Assembly: GCF_022539315.1 (NCBI RefSeq)
Contig: NC_066313.1
Coordinates: 9,551,764-9,615,763, forward strand
Direction: 5' to 3'
DNA: 64,000 nucleotides
Source of the DNA: Serinus canaria
Lineage: Eukaryota > Chordata > Aves > Passeriformes > Fringillidae
Under the pieces are notes generated by a model. That model was given only the letters and a program-made list of their open reading frames with translations. It made no database searches and had not been told where the DNA came from. This document shows positions 15,451-28,985 of this stretch, one piece after another. Numbering within the stretch: the first letter of the stretch is position 1; each line of letters opens with the position of its first letter. A program made the position numbers and the translations under genes.

Positions 15451-16785
15451 TGGGGTAACAAACCCCAAAGTGCATTACAGCTAAATACATAACAAACATC
15501 TACACACGATATTGGACTGCATGAGTTTTGGCACTGCTGCCATTGAATGTGCAGAGGACATGGGGGCTGTCCAAACAAAATTCCAAGAAAAGTGTAGGAT
15601 GCTGAGAAAATTAGAAAGCTCGTTTTTTGGCCAAAACTTCCAATTCTCTCTCAAGTAAATTAACTCTCACAATGCTACAACTACACATGCAAACAAAGCC
15701 AAACTGGCCGACTACAAAAAACTTCCCAGGACAGTATGAGCCACAGATTATCCAATACATTGTAAATAGGAGGAGTAAAAGAATGAAGCTAACTTTGTCA
15801 GCCAAGGACAGGTAAAATTCTGAGCCCTAAGCAAAATGCAGGAAAAAGTGCCACTTCTTTAAAACTGGGTGCCTCACTAAGAACACAACGTTAATCTTTC
15901 CTCTTGATCAATGCTACAACATTTCCAAAAAGCTGATGGTATTTTCAGCAAAAAGTGGATTTCCTCATTCAAGTGTTCACATGATCATGGATTTACAAAG
16001 TTAGGAAGCTTTTTTAAAGTCTGTTATTCAGTATCCTGGGAGAACAAAAAGGAAACCATTCAATGTGGCACTTGTGTTCCCCAAGCAAAGTTAAGTGAAG
16101 AGAAATGATGAAAACACAACAGGTACTTAATACATAGTGAGGGAAACATAAGAAAAAACAAGCTGGTCCAGTAGAGGAGGACCAAGAGCAGCTTCTATCA
16201 CAGACAAGCAGCAACAAAAGGAGCAAAGAAAACTTCCACTTGGCACTCAGTCCCTTACATCATGAGCTACATTCTTGTTGGCCCACAACCACTTATACAA
16301 GATAGCTATTAACAGTCCTCAAATTCAGGGAGCCATAATGCCCTTTTGCCATCACAGATAATATTATACATAAAATTTCTTGCTTCCCATTTTTTTAGAA
16401 CAGTATAAAACAGACTAAGATGGAACAGTTAAAAAAAAAACTTGTGTTATCCAAATTTTCAGTAGCTGAAAAGTGAGCCTACCAGAATGATTTGCCTGGA
16501 GCTCACTACTGCTTCCTCCCCTCCTCTCAATCTTTCACATCTACACCTGAATAAGAGGTTTCACTTACCAGCTAATAGGTACCTAGTAAATTTTTTATAA
16601 CCTAGGGATAGCAAACAGTATAAATATAAATACAATGGATCCAAGCCAGAGGATGCTGAAGAAGGAAAGAGAGGGTGTGCTTGGTAAAGGAGGGGGTGGG
16701 GTGGGCAGTCTTACTTCCCCTCCCACAAGCTGTCAAGTCCTTCTGTGCACACCCCCTCCCTCATCCCTGCTAAAAACCTTCCTCT

Positions 16786-17055
16786 CTCTGCCTGCCATGA
16801 CAGGTGGTCCAGATTTTCACTTAGAAAATCTGGCCACCCTATGTTTGCAACACCTCCCCACTTAGTATCATCTGTGAATTTAATTAGCATGCAGTTTACC
16901 CACTCGTTCAGATTATTAACGAAGATGTTAAACAAGACACAATCCAAATAAAAAGATCCCTGTGACAAACCAATTGATGCCTTTCTTTGCATCAGTTTCT
17001 TGCTATCTATTGTAACCCTTTATTTACAGATGTCAACCAATGATTCATCTACACG
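16786..17055 (-). mobile_element. Degraded CR1 LINE, reverse transcriptase fragment
   Basis: The minus-strand translation contains VLFNIFVNNLNEW followed by CMLIKFTDDTKWGGVANI. This corresponds to the CR1 reverse transcriptase region with the catalytic F-x-D-D box (aspartates encoded at about 16867-16872). The downstream residues ENLDHL also fit the domain. The frame is broken on both sides and no endonuclease or 3' end is present, so this is a dead internal fragment. Confidence 0.78.
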
Positions 17056-17985
17056 ATAGCTTGGACAACCAAGAAAATCTGTCTTTTGTTTTCCTAGCTA
17101 ATAGGCTGTGATACACTGTATATAGTAGAAATATGCATAATAATTCCCATTTCCCAAATCCTGTGTCTCATTTACTACACATATAATTTCATCACATGAA
17201 GATGTTTAGGCCCTTGCTTCTCCTGGTTCATCTGTCACTCCTCAGCCATGTGCACAGAATCAGTGCTAAATGATGGTCAGGAAAAATCACACCATTTGTG
17301 ATCATTTCTAGTGTCAATCTAAAACCAGTCCATGGAAATCTGGCAGAGGGAGACAATGATAAGAAAAAGTAAGATTGTTAAACATATTGAATCTTGCCCA
17401 GTTTTATAACCTGGATTTGAAATGAAAGTTTAGCAGCAGTGGGAACTATGCAAGGAATACATAAAAAAACCCATAATTTTATTTATGAAAAGGAATGCAA
17501 GAGCACTACTGAGTCACTAGCTTCAATAATGGCATTATTACAAATTTACTCATCAGATGAGCAATACTACAGTATAATGTCTGGATAATGATATTTAGGT
17601 TTTGAAATTAAAATAAATGTAATGGAATTTCACTCATAAAGCAAATCCCATTTAGGAAAAAGACAAACAAGAATAGCAGAGAGAACCCTCCATACAACTG
17701 AAGACTTAGAAGTTGAGAAAACATCACAGAACATATCACTGAATTTACACACATAAAAAAACCTCTATCTATATTACAGACATACATACAGTTTTGCTCA
17801 TAAACCAAACCCACTCATAGCTTGTAATATTAGGCAGAGTCTTCTGTGATACAAGAAACAAGTGAACATTTGAACATTCAAAGCCAAATGCAAATTCTCT
17901 CTAAAGCAGGTGGCCACACATCAAGGTCACAAAACTCTCTCTGAGCTTATCTATGGAGTACTTGTTTGTCTTATAGACCTTGTTG

Positions 17986-18140
17986 CCTGGAGGAGTTATT
18001 GATGCCCCATCCATGGAAGTGCTCAAATCCAGGTTGGATGAAGTAAGCAACCTCGTCTGAAGGAAAGCATCTCTATCCATGGTAGGGATGTTGGAACTGG
18101 ATGACCTTTAGTGTCCCTTGCCACCCAAAACATTCTGTCT
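17986..18140 (+). mobile_element. CR1 LINE, 3' end
   Basis: Plus-orientation CR1 tail: GATGCCCCATCCATGGAAGT, then CAGGTTGGATGAAG, GGTAGGGATGTTGGAACTGG and ATGACCTTTAGTGTCCCTTG. Moderately diverged. Confidence 0.85.
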
Positions 18141-18145
18141 TTTCT

Positions 18146-21100
18146 GATGAGCATCACAAAAAAATTTCCTCAAAGCAGTTCCAGTGAACTTAATTTAAAC
18201 ATTACAGCTTCCCTATTAATGTTACAAAGAGCAAATAGGAGAGCTCTGGCCCTTCCATGGAGCCTTCCAATTGTCAGCATAAAACAAAATATTCTCATCT
18301 TCCAAGGTAATAGCACATTAAAAGTGGAGAAAATATTACAAGAAGCATAACAGGTTTCTAAAGCTATCTTATGACAGAATGTAACTAATTAAAGCAGAGA
18401 CTAAAATAAATTCACTAGTCTATAAATTCAGTTTATGTTGAACTAAAAATGAAACTCAAGCAGAGGTCTGCAACCTCCTCTTACTGACCAGCAGCACCCC
18501 TTAGCAGCTCCTAAAGAAAACACTCCATACCATGCTAACATACACACTGTGTTTTTACAAGCTCATGGCTAAGAACATAATTTACTTTAAAGACATATTT
18601 CAAGCAATATAGTAGTAATAGAAACCCAGCAGAAGGGAGAATATATACCATTGTGAAAATGCTTAGAAAAATATTAAAACAGTAATTTTTGCATGCTAAT
18701 GTAATTCTCAAGTCAGTTTGCTCACAGATATACACTTAAGAAGAACCTAATTTTACATAGCCTATCTTAAGAGACCTAATGCACTCTATAATGAGTGAAG
18801 CACAAGCAGAAATAGTTATTTTCCTTCATATTACTTAAACAGTGCAAACTGACACTTTCAGAACTCAGCTGTTTTATGGTTGTTTCAAATAAACCATATG
18901 TAACTTTGCCTGAGTGGAAGTTATCACACTTTTACACACATCATGGTTTACCATAAACAGGAAAAACCTCAGACACTGGTGACCTATGGCCATATTGTGA
19001 GAGTCTTCCACTCTCCAGAACAGACACCACTACACACTAAGCCAGCTCAACCTGAAGATATTGCAGATATTCACAAAAAAAAAAAAAAAATAAAAAAGGG
19101 CCACTGTCTAACCATTAAAATGAGTAAAAGAACCTACAAAGCACCAGTGCCACATCTGCTGCGTCCTCCACACCAAAGGAACAGTTGGTGCTAATGCACG
19201 ATTAGGAGCTGAGAGGAATGCAACAAAAGTGTATGCAGGTGGCAGAGGTCACTGAGGGACAGTATAAAGGAAAGAGAGGGTCAAGTTATTATCTGGAATG
19301 CATCCACAGGGCACAGCCATCTTTTAAATCACTTTTTATAATAGCTATCCCTGTATTGATTTAATAATATCTTTATGCTACGGATTTACTGAGCACCTGG
19401 TGAAGAACTGCATCAAAGACTGAGTTGTGAAACCAGGGCTTGTTTCTTTTCCTTACACAAGGTAAGGAGCATATGTCCTTCCTTGAAGGCTCCATTTGAT
19501 CTATTTTTCATGTTTTATTAGCTTTGTTTCCTACAAAAAGGCAAAAATCTGTCATCCAAACATCATCAAGTCTTTCAGTTACAAGTCTTTCAGTAAAATA
19601 ACACAAAGACCCCAAAAATTAAATTTGACTTTTAAATCAAAGCAGCTGATATGCCTCTGTGTACATGGCAACTGAAATATTTGGTCTTTCACCTTTAGGC
19701 CTATATTATTATATACATAAAGGTGAAATGGAGTGGAAGGAGAACATCCACTTAGAAGTATGGTTGCATCACAGTGCGCAATGCAACACTTTGGAGTATC
19801 AGGCCTTGAAGACAAGTTTTCAAGAATAAGTAGGCATTGTATATTATACAGACACGGCCGATTAAATACTCATAGACACTCTTGTAAAAAGACCGAGAAA
19901 ACCTGCTTAAGGTTAATGCTCTACCTAAAGGAAGGTGAGAGCAGGCTGATGCTGGCAATAGGGAACCATTCCCAAGTCAAGCCTCCTGGGCACGTAGAAA
20001 CCAGTTGAAAAAAAACGATTCCTGGTGTACCAGTAATTGCCACTGACTGCTTGCTCCACCACTTGCCTCCCTCTCCCAGAATGAGAGGAACAAGAGCAAT
20101 AGTTCAAAGAGGCAGAAATAAACAGTAAGGGTCATTTTAGGGCCTAAGGTCAGGCTTTATGTTTCAGGGTAGGGGAACCTGAAGTAAAAGAGTTACAACT
20201 TCCCAGTGACCCTGGAAAGGAAGTTAATTAATATTCATGTTGACAGAAAAGAAAGGATTAATCATGTGGAATTAGCATTTTCATTGAGGAGCTTGGTTGA
20301 GTCTTGTGTTCTACTTTGAGAGAAAGACAACAGCTTCACACCAGCATTTTACACCTCTCATTTATCGAAACATTGCAGCTTGCTCCTAACTGTCATTAAG
20401 AGATGAATAATGAAAGACTTCTTTATTTGTACCTCAGACTAATCATGCAGCCCCCTCCATCTCTCCATGCCTGAATGTATGTTCTGAACATTAAAAAAAA
20501 AATTGAATAATTTTTAATTAATGTGGGGTAAAGAAAACTCTAATAATATTTCAATTCTATTGGGAAAAAATGGTCTCAATTGAAAAGACATCACCTAAGT
20601 ATTTTCTCCTCACAGCTTTCAAGTGTCACTGTGCACTATCATTTCTCAAATTGTGTCACATCTGTGCTAATTTCAAGCCATCTCTTATATTACACAAACA
20701 AATTATTTAAAAAGTCATCCCTCCAATTACCTAACACAGAGAAAAATGGTGTAACAATTAATTGAAACAAGACCAACATGTAGACTTTATTATCACAAAG
20801 TAAAAATACAAAACATTGTACAAGTAATACAATAATGTCTCTCAAAAGAATCAGGCCAAGACAACACAATGCTTTGCAGACCTCTTCCTGTTTCTTTGTG
20901 ACCTTTCCACAATCTCCATCTCCTTGAAAAATCTATCAATTATATAACAAATAAAAGTATAGCAATCATTACAGTAAAACACAACTGTGTTCTCAGTGTT
21001 AAATGCCTAAAACATTGGCCCTAGAAAAATTTTTAAAATACAGTGGACTTTTGTGGATGTAACCAACCAAGGATGAAATCAGCATGTTTTCTTTTCCTAT

Positions 21101-22730
21101 TAAGCATCTTGATCCATCACCTGCAGACTGATCCCCAGCTTTATTCTGTCAAGTTTAAAATTACTTAAATGGCAGATACTTCCCACTGATGTACCATAAA
21201 GAAGGTTCCACATGGGCTAACATCATGCACATAATGCCAGTGCATCACATCCAGTTGGGCCACATTCAGTTACTCTTCTCAAAGATTTGTAATCACTACA
21301 GCACTACATTTTATCATTTAACTACATATTTCCTTATTGTGTTACCTCCCTTTTTAAATTTCAAAGTTTAGTTAAAAAAAAAAAGATGTAATATTGCAAG
21401 TAAGATACAGACACATCTAAAATGTTATCCATCATCTAAATTATTTTGACCCTAAAAAAAGAATGAAATATGAGAAAATTTAGTAGAACTCTTTCAAAAT
21501 AGCAACAGCCCTCCTGATTCTTTTTTTGTCTCCTCTGGTATATTCTCTTTCAGTTGCTCATAAAACTTCTTCCAAGTTCTCACTAATCTCTTGCCATCAC
21601 CTGGGAGTTGTCTCTGCTGACATAGTTTTAAATCACGGGACCTAGAACTCCACATGCTAAAAAGCTGAATTTCTCCCCCCGCCATCTGCAGAAAGCTGGC
21701 GCAAACTTTCAATTCCATTGAAGTTTCAGCTTCAGTCTAGTCTCTTGCAAAGCTAATCTTTTTTTGCAAAGCTTGCCATTCCCAAAAATGCTCTTCTAAG
21801 CCACATCACCATGTTGATCCTTCTGACATATGATTTGACTATTGATTTTTTTTTATTGCAACCCATTTTCTTTCCTAACTCTATTACAAACTTCCTGAAA
21901 TCTTTTTGTATTGATAACTGTAACTTCCCTCTCTTCAGATCTCAGAGACCAAATCAAAATTTTCTTGCTCATTTTAGTGTAAAATTTTCCATTTAATATT
22001 ATCTTTACCAGGAACATTTCCATGCAGACTAAACTCATATATATCTACCATTAGTCTTTGCTTTTTCCTGCTACTGCTGCCTAAAAGAAGGGGTATTATC
22101 ACAATCTGCAGAATGTACTCTTTCAAAGCAAAATTGAGAACTCTGATTATTTTCAAAGGATACGTTAAAATGAAATAAAACAAGTAAAATTGTTTTATTT
22201 GTTGTGTTCCAAAATTGAACATGTGATTCTCTGCCTAACAAAAAACAAAAGCAAGATGCATTTACTGAGCAACATGAATGGAATCTTCATTCTTCTGCTG
22301 TTATAAAAAGTGTGACTTCTTTGACCATCTCATGTATCATTTTCCTCCTAAGATCTCCCCTGGAAGTATTTTTAGACTTAAACTGGCATTAGATATTATT
22401 TTCATTAATCTTACTGGTGTTCAAAAACAAGCTGGACACTTCCTCACTAAAAGAGTGTGGAAACAGAACAGCACCAAATGTCGATGTTTATGGCACAGCA
22501 CCATACACACAGATTTGCTATCCTATGGATCAAAGAAACAAGAAATTCTGTCACTTTGAGACACGGTATCATATATCAGGACAGCTAAACACAGTGGGAG
22601 CTACAAAACAGCCTTCCCTATTTCTGTCACACTTTTGTTCTCCCTGTGGATGACAACCCATTTATTTGCTTGGATTCTATGCTCGTAAATTCTTCCAAGC
22701 CACACTGGTTTTGTCAGGGTACAGGTACTG
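18146..22730. other. Intron 1 stretch, mostly unique
   Basis: AT-rich sequence with a 16-nt A-run at 19075-19090. The part at about 20215-20480 has clustered TAAT-type motifs (GTTAATTAATATTCATG, GGATTAATCATG) and may be regulatory. A 74-residue minus frame at 21494-21718 is charged and protein-like but matches nothing I know and has no splice context. Confidence 0.45.
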
Positions 22731-22734
22731 CTCC

Positions 22735-22900
22735 AGCACCCCCATGGGCTCCTGAACACACAAGATATGAGTTCATCTCCAGACTCTACCATCATTATGG
22801 TACCTGGAGATACTTCACTAACCTCAATTTTTCTACTTTTAAAATGCAGATGTGGCCACAACTCCTTTGTGAAGCATTTTGAGATCCACTGATGGAAATC
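22735..22900 (+). mobile_element. Probable ancient MIR-like (CORE) SINE
   Basis: ACTTCACTAACCTCAATTTT, then CTTTTAAAATGCAGAT and, near the end, GAAGCATTTTGAGATCCACTG resemble in order the 3' half of amniote MIR-type SINEs (TCACTTAACCTC, then TCTGTAAAATGGGGAT, then AAGCGCTTTGAGATCC). It is strongly diverged, as expected for an element older than the bird-mammal split. The long minus frame across it (22601-23029) is therefore probably not a gene. Confidence 0.45.
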
Positions 22901-25900
22901 CCATGGAACAAAGAGCACTGAGAGCTTACCAAGGTGTCTTCCTGACCTCTGCCCTGCATGCACAGATGGGTTACAACAGTGTGTGAACAATGTCACTGTC
23001 CTGCTAAGCCACTGAACAGTCATAGGCAAGATAAAGCTTCTTGATCTGCTCTGAGTTTTACCTTCTGTCCTCCCAAAATGTCTGGGAGCTACAGGTTTCT
23101 AGAGTCATTCAGGGGCAATTTTGGTTTGTCAAGCTGATTTCTCTAATTTTATTTTAGTCATAAAACAGAACTGTTTCATAGTTTCAAACTAATTTTACAT
23201 GCATCACATGGAAATTCCCAGAGTACTAGCTTTTAATACTATCTTAAACAATTTACATATTTGGAGATGCAAAAAGCCCATTTAACAACTATATCTATTC
23301 ACTATTTTTTACATGATATATGCACATATATAGAGCAACAAAAACATTCATTGCTGAATAAGCAAGAGGTATTTTTTTCCTAAAATGCCTAGAGATGAAC
23401 AACATGACAAATCTAGAAGAATATTGAGAATATTGATGCAGTAGATGTAAACTAATTGAGAAATTAAGGTATATGATGTTTCAGAGCAGGGTTTACACCA
23501 AAAAAATAAACCTAGCATTCAATCAGGATCTGCATGTTATATTCCCCCCAACTTAGAGGGATAATGTCCCAATTTTTATCACGCAGAATAAGCAAAATGC
23601 TGACAGTATCAACAGTTATTTTAATAACTGGAACAGTTACTCTGGAAATTATTGCTCTTTTCTTATACTTGAACAAATTTATCAGTTTCACAACTGATTT
23701 CAACAGGAATGGATTACTAAGCAGTAGCACTTTTTATTGGTGAAAATCTTAACCAATCTGAGAAGCTTTCCACACGTTGTCAGTGAAGACCAAACTTCAG
23801 ACAAGACTGTGCTATATGTTGCAAACACAAGTGCACTGCCTCCAACCACACCACCTCAGATTGTAGGAGGCACTAGAAAGATCAACAGAACTTTTCATAT
23901 TGAAGGACTCACAGGGACTCTGTAATTTATGTTTGCTTACAGGACTGCACATTTGTGTTCCTGTCACCTTTATAAAAACAGTGAAATGTTGTTTTACTGC
24001 CTGCATTCTATTTCTCAAACAAACCAACCAAAAAAAGCCATCTAATTATGTTTCAAGCATTCCTAATATTAAACAAGTTGATTAAAAAGCAACAAATAGA
24101 AGCTGCTGCCATGTGAGATGCCTCCTCAAAGACAAATAAAGCCCAGCAGCCTCTAAGCACTGAAAAACTGCTGTCCTAAACAGCGCTTCCTCCAGCACTC
24201 CTCTTCACAGCAGAGTGCAAGTCCTACCAGCCTCAAGACACTCAGTAGCTGTAACCCATCTGTGCACTTCGTAGTCTGCTTTCATCCCTTCTTTTAAAAC
24301 TTCCACGATGTTTTAAACCTCACCCCACAGAAGTTTAGGACCAGCACTGCCCAACTGTTTAAACCCTTCTTAATAGTAAAATGAAATGAATAATTTGAGA
24401 GAATGTTACAGCCAACAGAAGGGTGGATACAAGTTGAAATGCATTTTAGGTAGGACGCTTTTTTGGTTTTTCACCAAAACCCAAGATTGGATTTTTGTCA
24501 AAATGAATCTTCACCAATTCTTACCCGAGATAATAAAGGTAATGAAGAAAGGTTCACATCAAGAGTCATATCACAACCTGCATTTAACACAGGGTGGTCT
24601 CACACAGCACTCTCTCCCCCCACTGCCCATCTGTGCTCCTCTGCAGCTCCAGGCTATTTCCCCACATCAGTATCAAGCTTTTACTTTGAAGCTTGTCCAG
24701 TTGGTGAGTTATTCTCGCTCAAAAAGCTCAGAGTGATTTTTCTAACTTTGATAAAAATGACTCACTTCCTTAAGAGATTTTGTGCATCTGAGATGAGACC
24801 TTATTAGTAGGCACAAGAGGTATGTAAAGACTCTCCCAGAGCCCACTCCATTAGTACTAATCAATATTAATTTGAAATTGCATAAAGGCAGCTTTTCAAC
24901 TAGAAATTATTTCACCCTTTCTCCCCCTCTCCTGCTCCCCAACAAAAAAACCCACAGCTTTCACAATATTTGAGATATCAGGACACTGGGTCTCTGTCCA
25001 AAAGTAAATTACAGATTATATCCAGAATGGCCAACCAAGTAGAGATGATATTACCCAGAACAGTTTGATGAACCTTGCTCTTCACTTCTTACCTTGAAAG
25101 CATGTGGATATACCTAAGCATGAGGGATGAACTGCTTTTAAGAATCAACACAGCAGGACTAGAAAAATATAATTGCTGTAATGGTCAAGTGGGAACAACT
25201 GACGTGGCTCAGGGTGTTTCAACCACTTTCCCCTCCCCGATTGCCTCAAGGAACTTCAGCTGCTGCTGCACCTATAAGATCAATGCTGCTAATTGTGAGG
25301 AAAATTATTCAGGACAGCACCGAGCCTCCTATTAATGATGCCTGCCAGTAGAAAGTCAGTTTATCAGCTATGCTAAAGGTTAACATCAATACAAAACGCA
25401 ACAACCTCACATGACTGTATCACTGACTTTCAGAGAAAATCACTATGGTGGTGCAGTAAACTTCAGAACTGGCTGCACTTTAAAACCATTTTGGTGCCCT
25501 GCTTATGTTTGTTAGGTAATATTACTTCATTTGACTGCAGCAAGGAAAAAAACCCATGCCTCTAGTAATTCTTTAAATTCTGTCAGTATTCTTTAATGAC
25601 ACTGGGCAAAAGAACTGATGAAGGAACAGATATCAGCTCATAACACAGGAAATGGTTTGCTGAACACTTGTGTTATTTCTAATCACAAAAACCTCAAAAA
25701 GCAAATAACAAGTAAGAGTTGGGTTATAAAAAAAACCAAACCCAATCAACTGGCTACATTCACCAAAGTTAACCACAAAAACAGCACCTCAGGAAGTCAA
25801 CAAGACACAAACACTTAGAAGCTGGGAAGACTCAAAGTGCTTGTCCCTTGTTTTTATTTTCCAAAATGCATTGTTTATCTACAGTGAGACAAAAAAAAAG

Positions 25901-28613
25901 GATCTTCTTTGTTGTAACTCAAGCCACACACTAATGAATTTGAAAAAAAAATCTCAACCATTACTATAAATTAAGTTGAAATAATAAGAATAATCTACAA
26001 AACACAAAATCTATAGTAATAATCTATAAAATAAATTACATACAATGTGTACAGGAGAGTGCATAGCAGCAGAAAGACCAAAGTCATTTAACATACTGCA
26101 AAACTTGAATAAATTTCTTTCTGAATGCCACGCTCTTAATAGCTTACACAGCTTTACAGATCATATTCTGGTTTCCCAGAGCAATACCTCTACCCTTCCT
26201 TATTTAAAAACTGCTTCTTTAATGACTCCCCATTTTTATACTGAACCTCCTTAAAAGAGAATTCCTTGTTACAAGCAACATTTTTATCTTTTCCTACAAG
26301 TAAAAGAGAACACATATATCACAACAGCTCATTTAATAATTACAATTATATACTTGCATGTGCATAATCATTAAAACAAGTAACAAAACCAGTGTATTTT
26401 GAAGAGCACAAAAAGTTACCTCAGGCTATATGAGCCAAAATCTGGTCTAAAACACCTTAGAATCTGCTTCAATCTTTTACAGCAAAAGCTGCATGTGAAA
26501 TAGAGCTCTACCAGAGCTGTCCCAGAACAGACCCTGCAGCTCATACAGTAAAAGGGCAAGGGAAGGAATTAGAGGCAAACAAGAACATTTCTTAACTTTT
26601 GATACCTGCTTAATCTCAGCCTAAAATTCAGTGTGTTCTGACAAGATCACAAATCCTCCAGGAAAAACGCAATAATTTAATGAAGCTGCACCCACCCATG
26701 TGCAGCTCCTGCCCTTCCCAAATAATAATGACACAACTCAGCACCCAAAGACAGACTGACCTTGAAAGCAGTTACTCCTACATCTTCCTACATTTCAGTG
26801 AAGAATCTTCTTGCTCCTGCTTGGGCTTTGATTTCTTGTTCCCTTTTTAAACCTTGATCATGCTCACCTGGCCTTCATCTACCAAGCTAATGGGTTGTTT
26901 ACAGAATAGAAGCAAAACAGGGGAATTCAATTTTTTTTTCTGCAAACTAATCACAGAGAAGATTAAAATAACCTGCATCAGCCTTTGAAAACAAATTATA
27001 TACTGGCTCAAGTAGTGGGATCTAGTCCTAAGCATTTGAAAATGAAGTATTAGAAGAACAAAAACTGCACAGGTTGCCATCACAGCCTACAGTTTGACTG
27101 CCATGTGTCTGTGTCCATAGACTGTACCTTACTGTCTGCCAGCTACTGTGAAACTACTACAAAAGCACAGAAACACCACAGGAGAGTGAGATCCAATTAC
27201 ATTTATAGAATAAACTAAATTTATAAGTAAAATGAAAGGGGGAAAAAGCATTTAGGACAACTAGATAGAATAATTTCTGGATCAACAATTCACTTTCCTT
27301 TTCTTCTGCTTGTCTAAGTGTGATGTCTTCATTAGGGAATCCTGGGTGTAAGGTTAATCCCTTTCAGCTGCTTAAGGCTTAGAACAGCTCACATCTCCCC
27401 ATCTCCCATTCCTGCCAGTAGGTTCCACACATGATACAGCAAAAGACTAAATGAGATGCCTGCTTCATTAAAACTGCACACCTAAGGAATTTTACCACAA
27501 ATTTCTATCCATCTCCTATCCTTAAAAATCAAAGTAACTAAGCAGCATGAATATTATGATGAAACAGTTCATTCCATGTTTTGGGAGGGATTTTGGTAAC
27601 GGGAGAAAAGTGATTTGTTTTCTTTTTTCTTCCCACTCCCCTCCCCTCCCATTCACCCAGACACCAGTTATTGAAACAAAAGGTGCACACTTTGAAACAT
27701 GTGTTAAATTTGACCAAATATTGACATGTGTTAAATTTGACCAAACTTTACTGATTCAAGGCATCTATTCTAACTTCTTGTACATAATCCTGCTATGGAC
27801 ACATATGAGGCAGTTTCTCAGATTCCTTTGCAATTGTACATCTCAATATTTTATAAATATTAACCAAATAGTACTATGCCATGTAATTTTCAAATTCCTC
27901 ATATAAAATGACATCTGACAAGCTAGAAACGTTTTGCAAATATTTTTTCAAAATCCTTTTTTCTTTTTAATATACAAAAAAATAAGAGATTTGTGTTCTA
28001 CTTTCAAACAGGAATATAAGCAAATCTGCACTAGAAAAATGCTCTAATCTTCCCTTACTTTTAGAAAATTGTTCCCTTTACATCAGAGATGTAAATAAAT
28101 ATATGCAGTTTGACAACATGCCATTTTGAAGTTGCTCCTCTTCCTAGAAACACAATGCAACAAGTAGAAATTAGTGCATACCCATTGTCATTCTGGAAGT
28201 TTTTCCCCAATTCCTGTACTACATAAATATATTTTGCATCCTTTTCTCATCTAAATCGAAAGATTTTGGGAAAACATGGCCTCCAAGTATACAAAGACAG
28301 CACTTAGGATACTGACACCTGGAATGCTGCCTTGGATAACACCACACAGAACATTGGTCAAAATGTGGATGCAGCTTCCTTCACTGCCTCCCAACATCTC
28401 CCATCTCACTTGGGGATTAAAAGGAGGCACTGAGTAAAGCTGTGCATTTGATCCTTCACTCCTCCAGATCATCTGACAGCTAAGAGAGTGAGGTACAGGA
28501 CTCCTGTAGCTCCAGAGGTTCAGCCCAGAAGATATCAGAGTAAGAGCAAGAAAACAACAAAAACTCCTCAGCCAAGAGCAGTATGACATAAATTGCTTTT
28601 CCCTTGGAGGAGG
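22901..28613. other. Intron 1 stretch, mostly unique
   Basis: AT-rich DNA with a 27-bp tandem duplication at 27697-27750. No CR1 copy and no convincing coding frame. The part around 25020-25340 keeps a few CpGs and could be conserved, but the evidence is weak. Confidence 0.45.
27697..27750. repeat. 27-bp tandem duplication
   Basis: ACATGTGTTAAATTTGACCA plus AA occurs at 27697 and again at 27724, an exact 22-bp match at a 27-bp period. Confidence 0.85.
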
Positions 28614-28615
28614 AA

Positions 28616-28730
28616 TCACAGAATCATTTGGATTGAAAAATACTTTTTAGATCATTGAGTCCAATAACAAACATAACACCGTAAAGTCAACCACATTTTT
28701 TTACCATGTCCCTGAATGCCAAATCTACAC
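28616..28730 (-). mobile_element. CR1 LINE fragment, 3' end (older subfamily)
   Basis: CACAGAATCATTTGGATTGA, then TAGATCATTGAGTCCAA, ACCATGTCCCTGAATGCC and AAATCTACAC, form the reverse complement of the 3' end of a CR1 subfamily with a poorly conserved middle. It abuts the next CR1 copy at 28738. Confidence 0.75.
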
Positions 28731-28737
28731 ATAATCG

Positions 28738-28985
28738 ATTCATAGAATGGTTTGGATTTGAAGGAACTTGAAACACCATTGTGTTCCATTCCTCTTGGCA
28801 TGGACAGGGAAACTTTCCACTAGTCCAGGTTGATCAGAGCCCCATCCAGCCTGGCCTTGGACAGTTCCAGGGATGAGGCACCCATAGCTCCTCTGGGTAA
28901 CTTGTGCCAGAGCCTCACTAATAATAGAAAAGAGGATGAATTCCAATTCCTACAGAACCTCCAAGGACAATGGAGAAGGAAATCT
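28738..28985 (-). mobile_element. CR1 LINE fragment, 3' end
   Basis: TTCATAGAATGGTTTGGATT followed by GGCATGGACAGGGAAACTTT and CCCCATCCAGCCTGGCCTTG, ending about 28985. Same family as the 49552 and 60303 copies. Confidence 0.85.

Noticed and set aside
21494..21718. Charged 74-residue minus-strand frame that looks protein-like
   Set aside because: Not recognised, with no splice sites or conserved context. It may come from an old repeat, but that cannot be shown here.
22601..23029. 142-codon minus-strand open frame in intron 1
   Set aside because: Overlaps a probable MIR-like SINE and shows no protein family signature.
28251..28619. 122-codon minus-strand frame next to a CR1 copy
   Set aside because: No known domain; hydrophobic stretches alone are weak evidence in AT-rich DNA.
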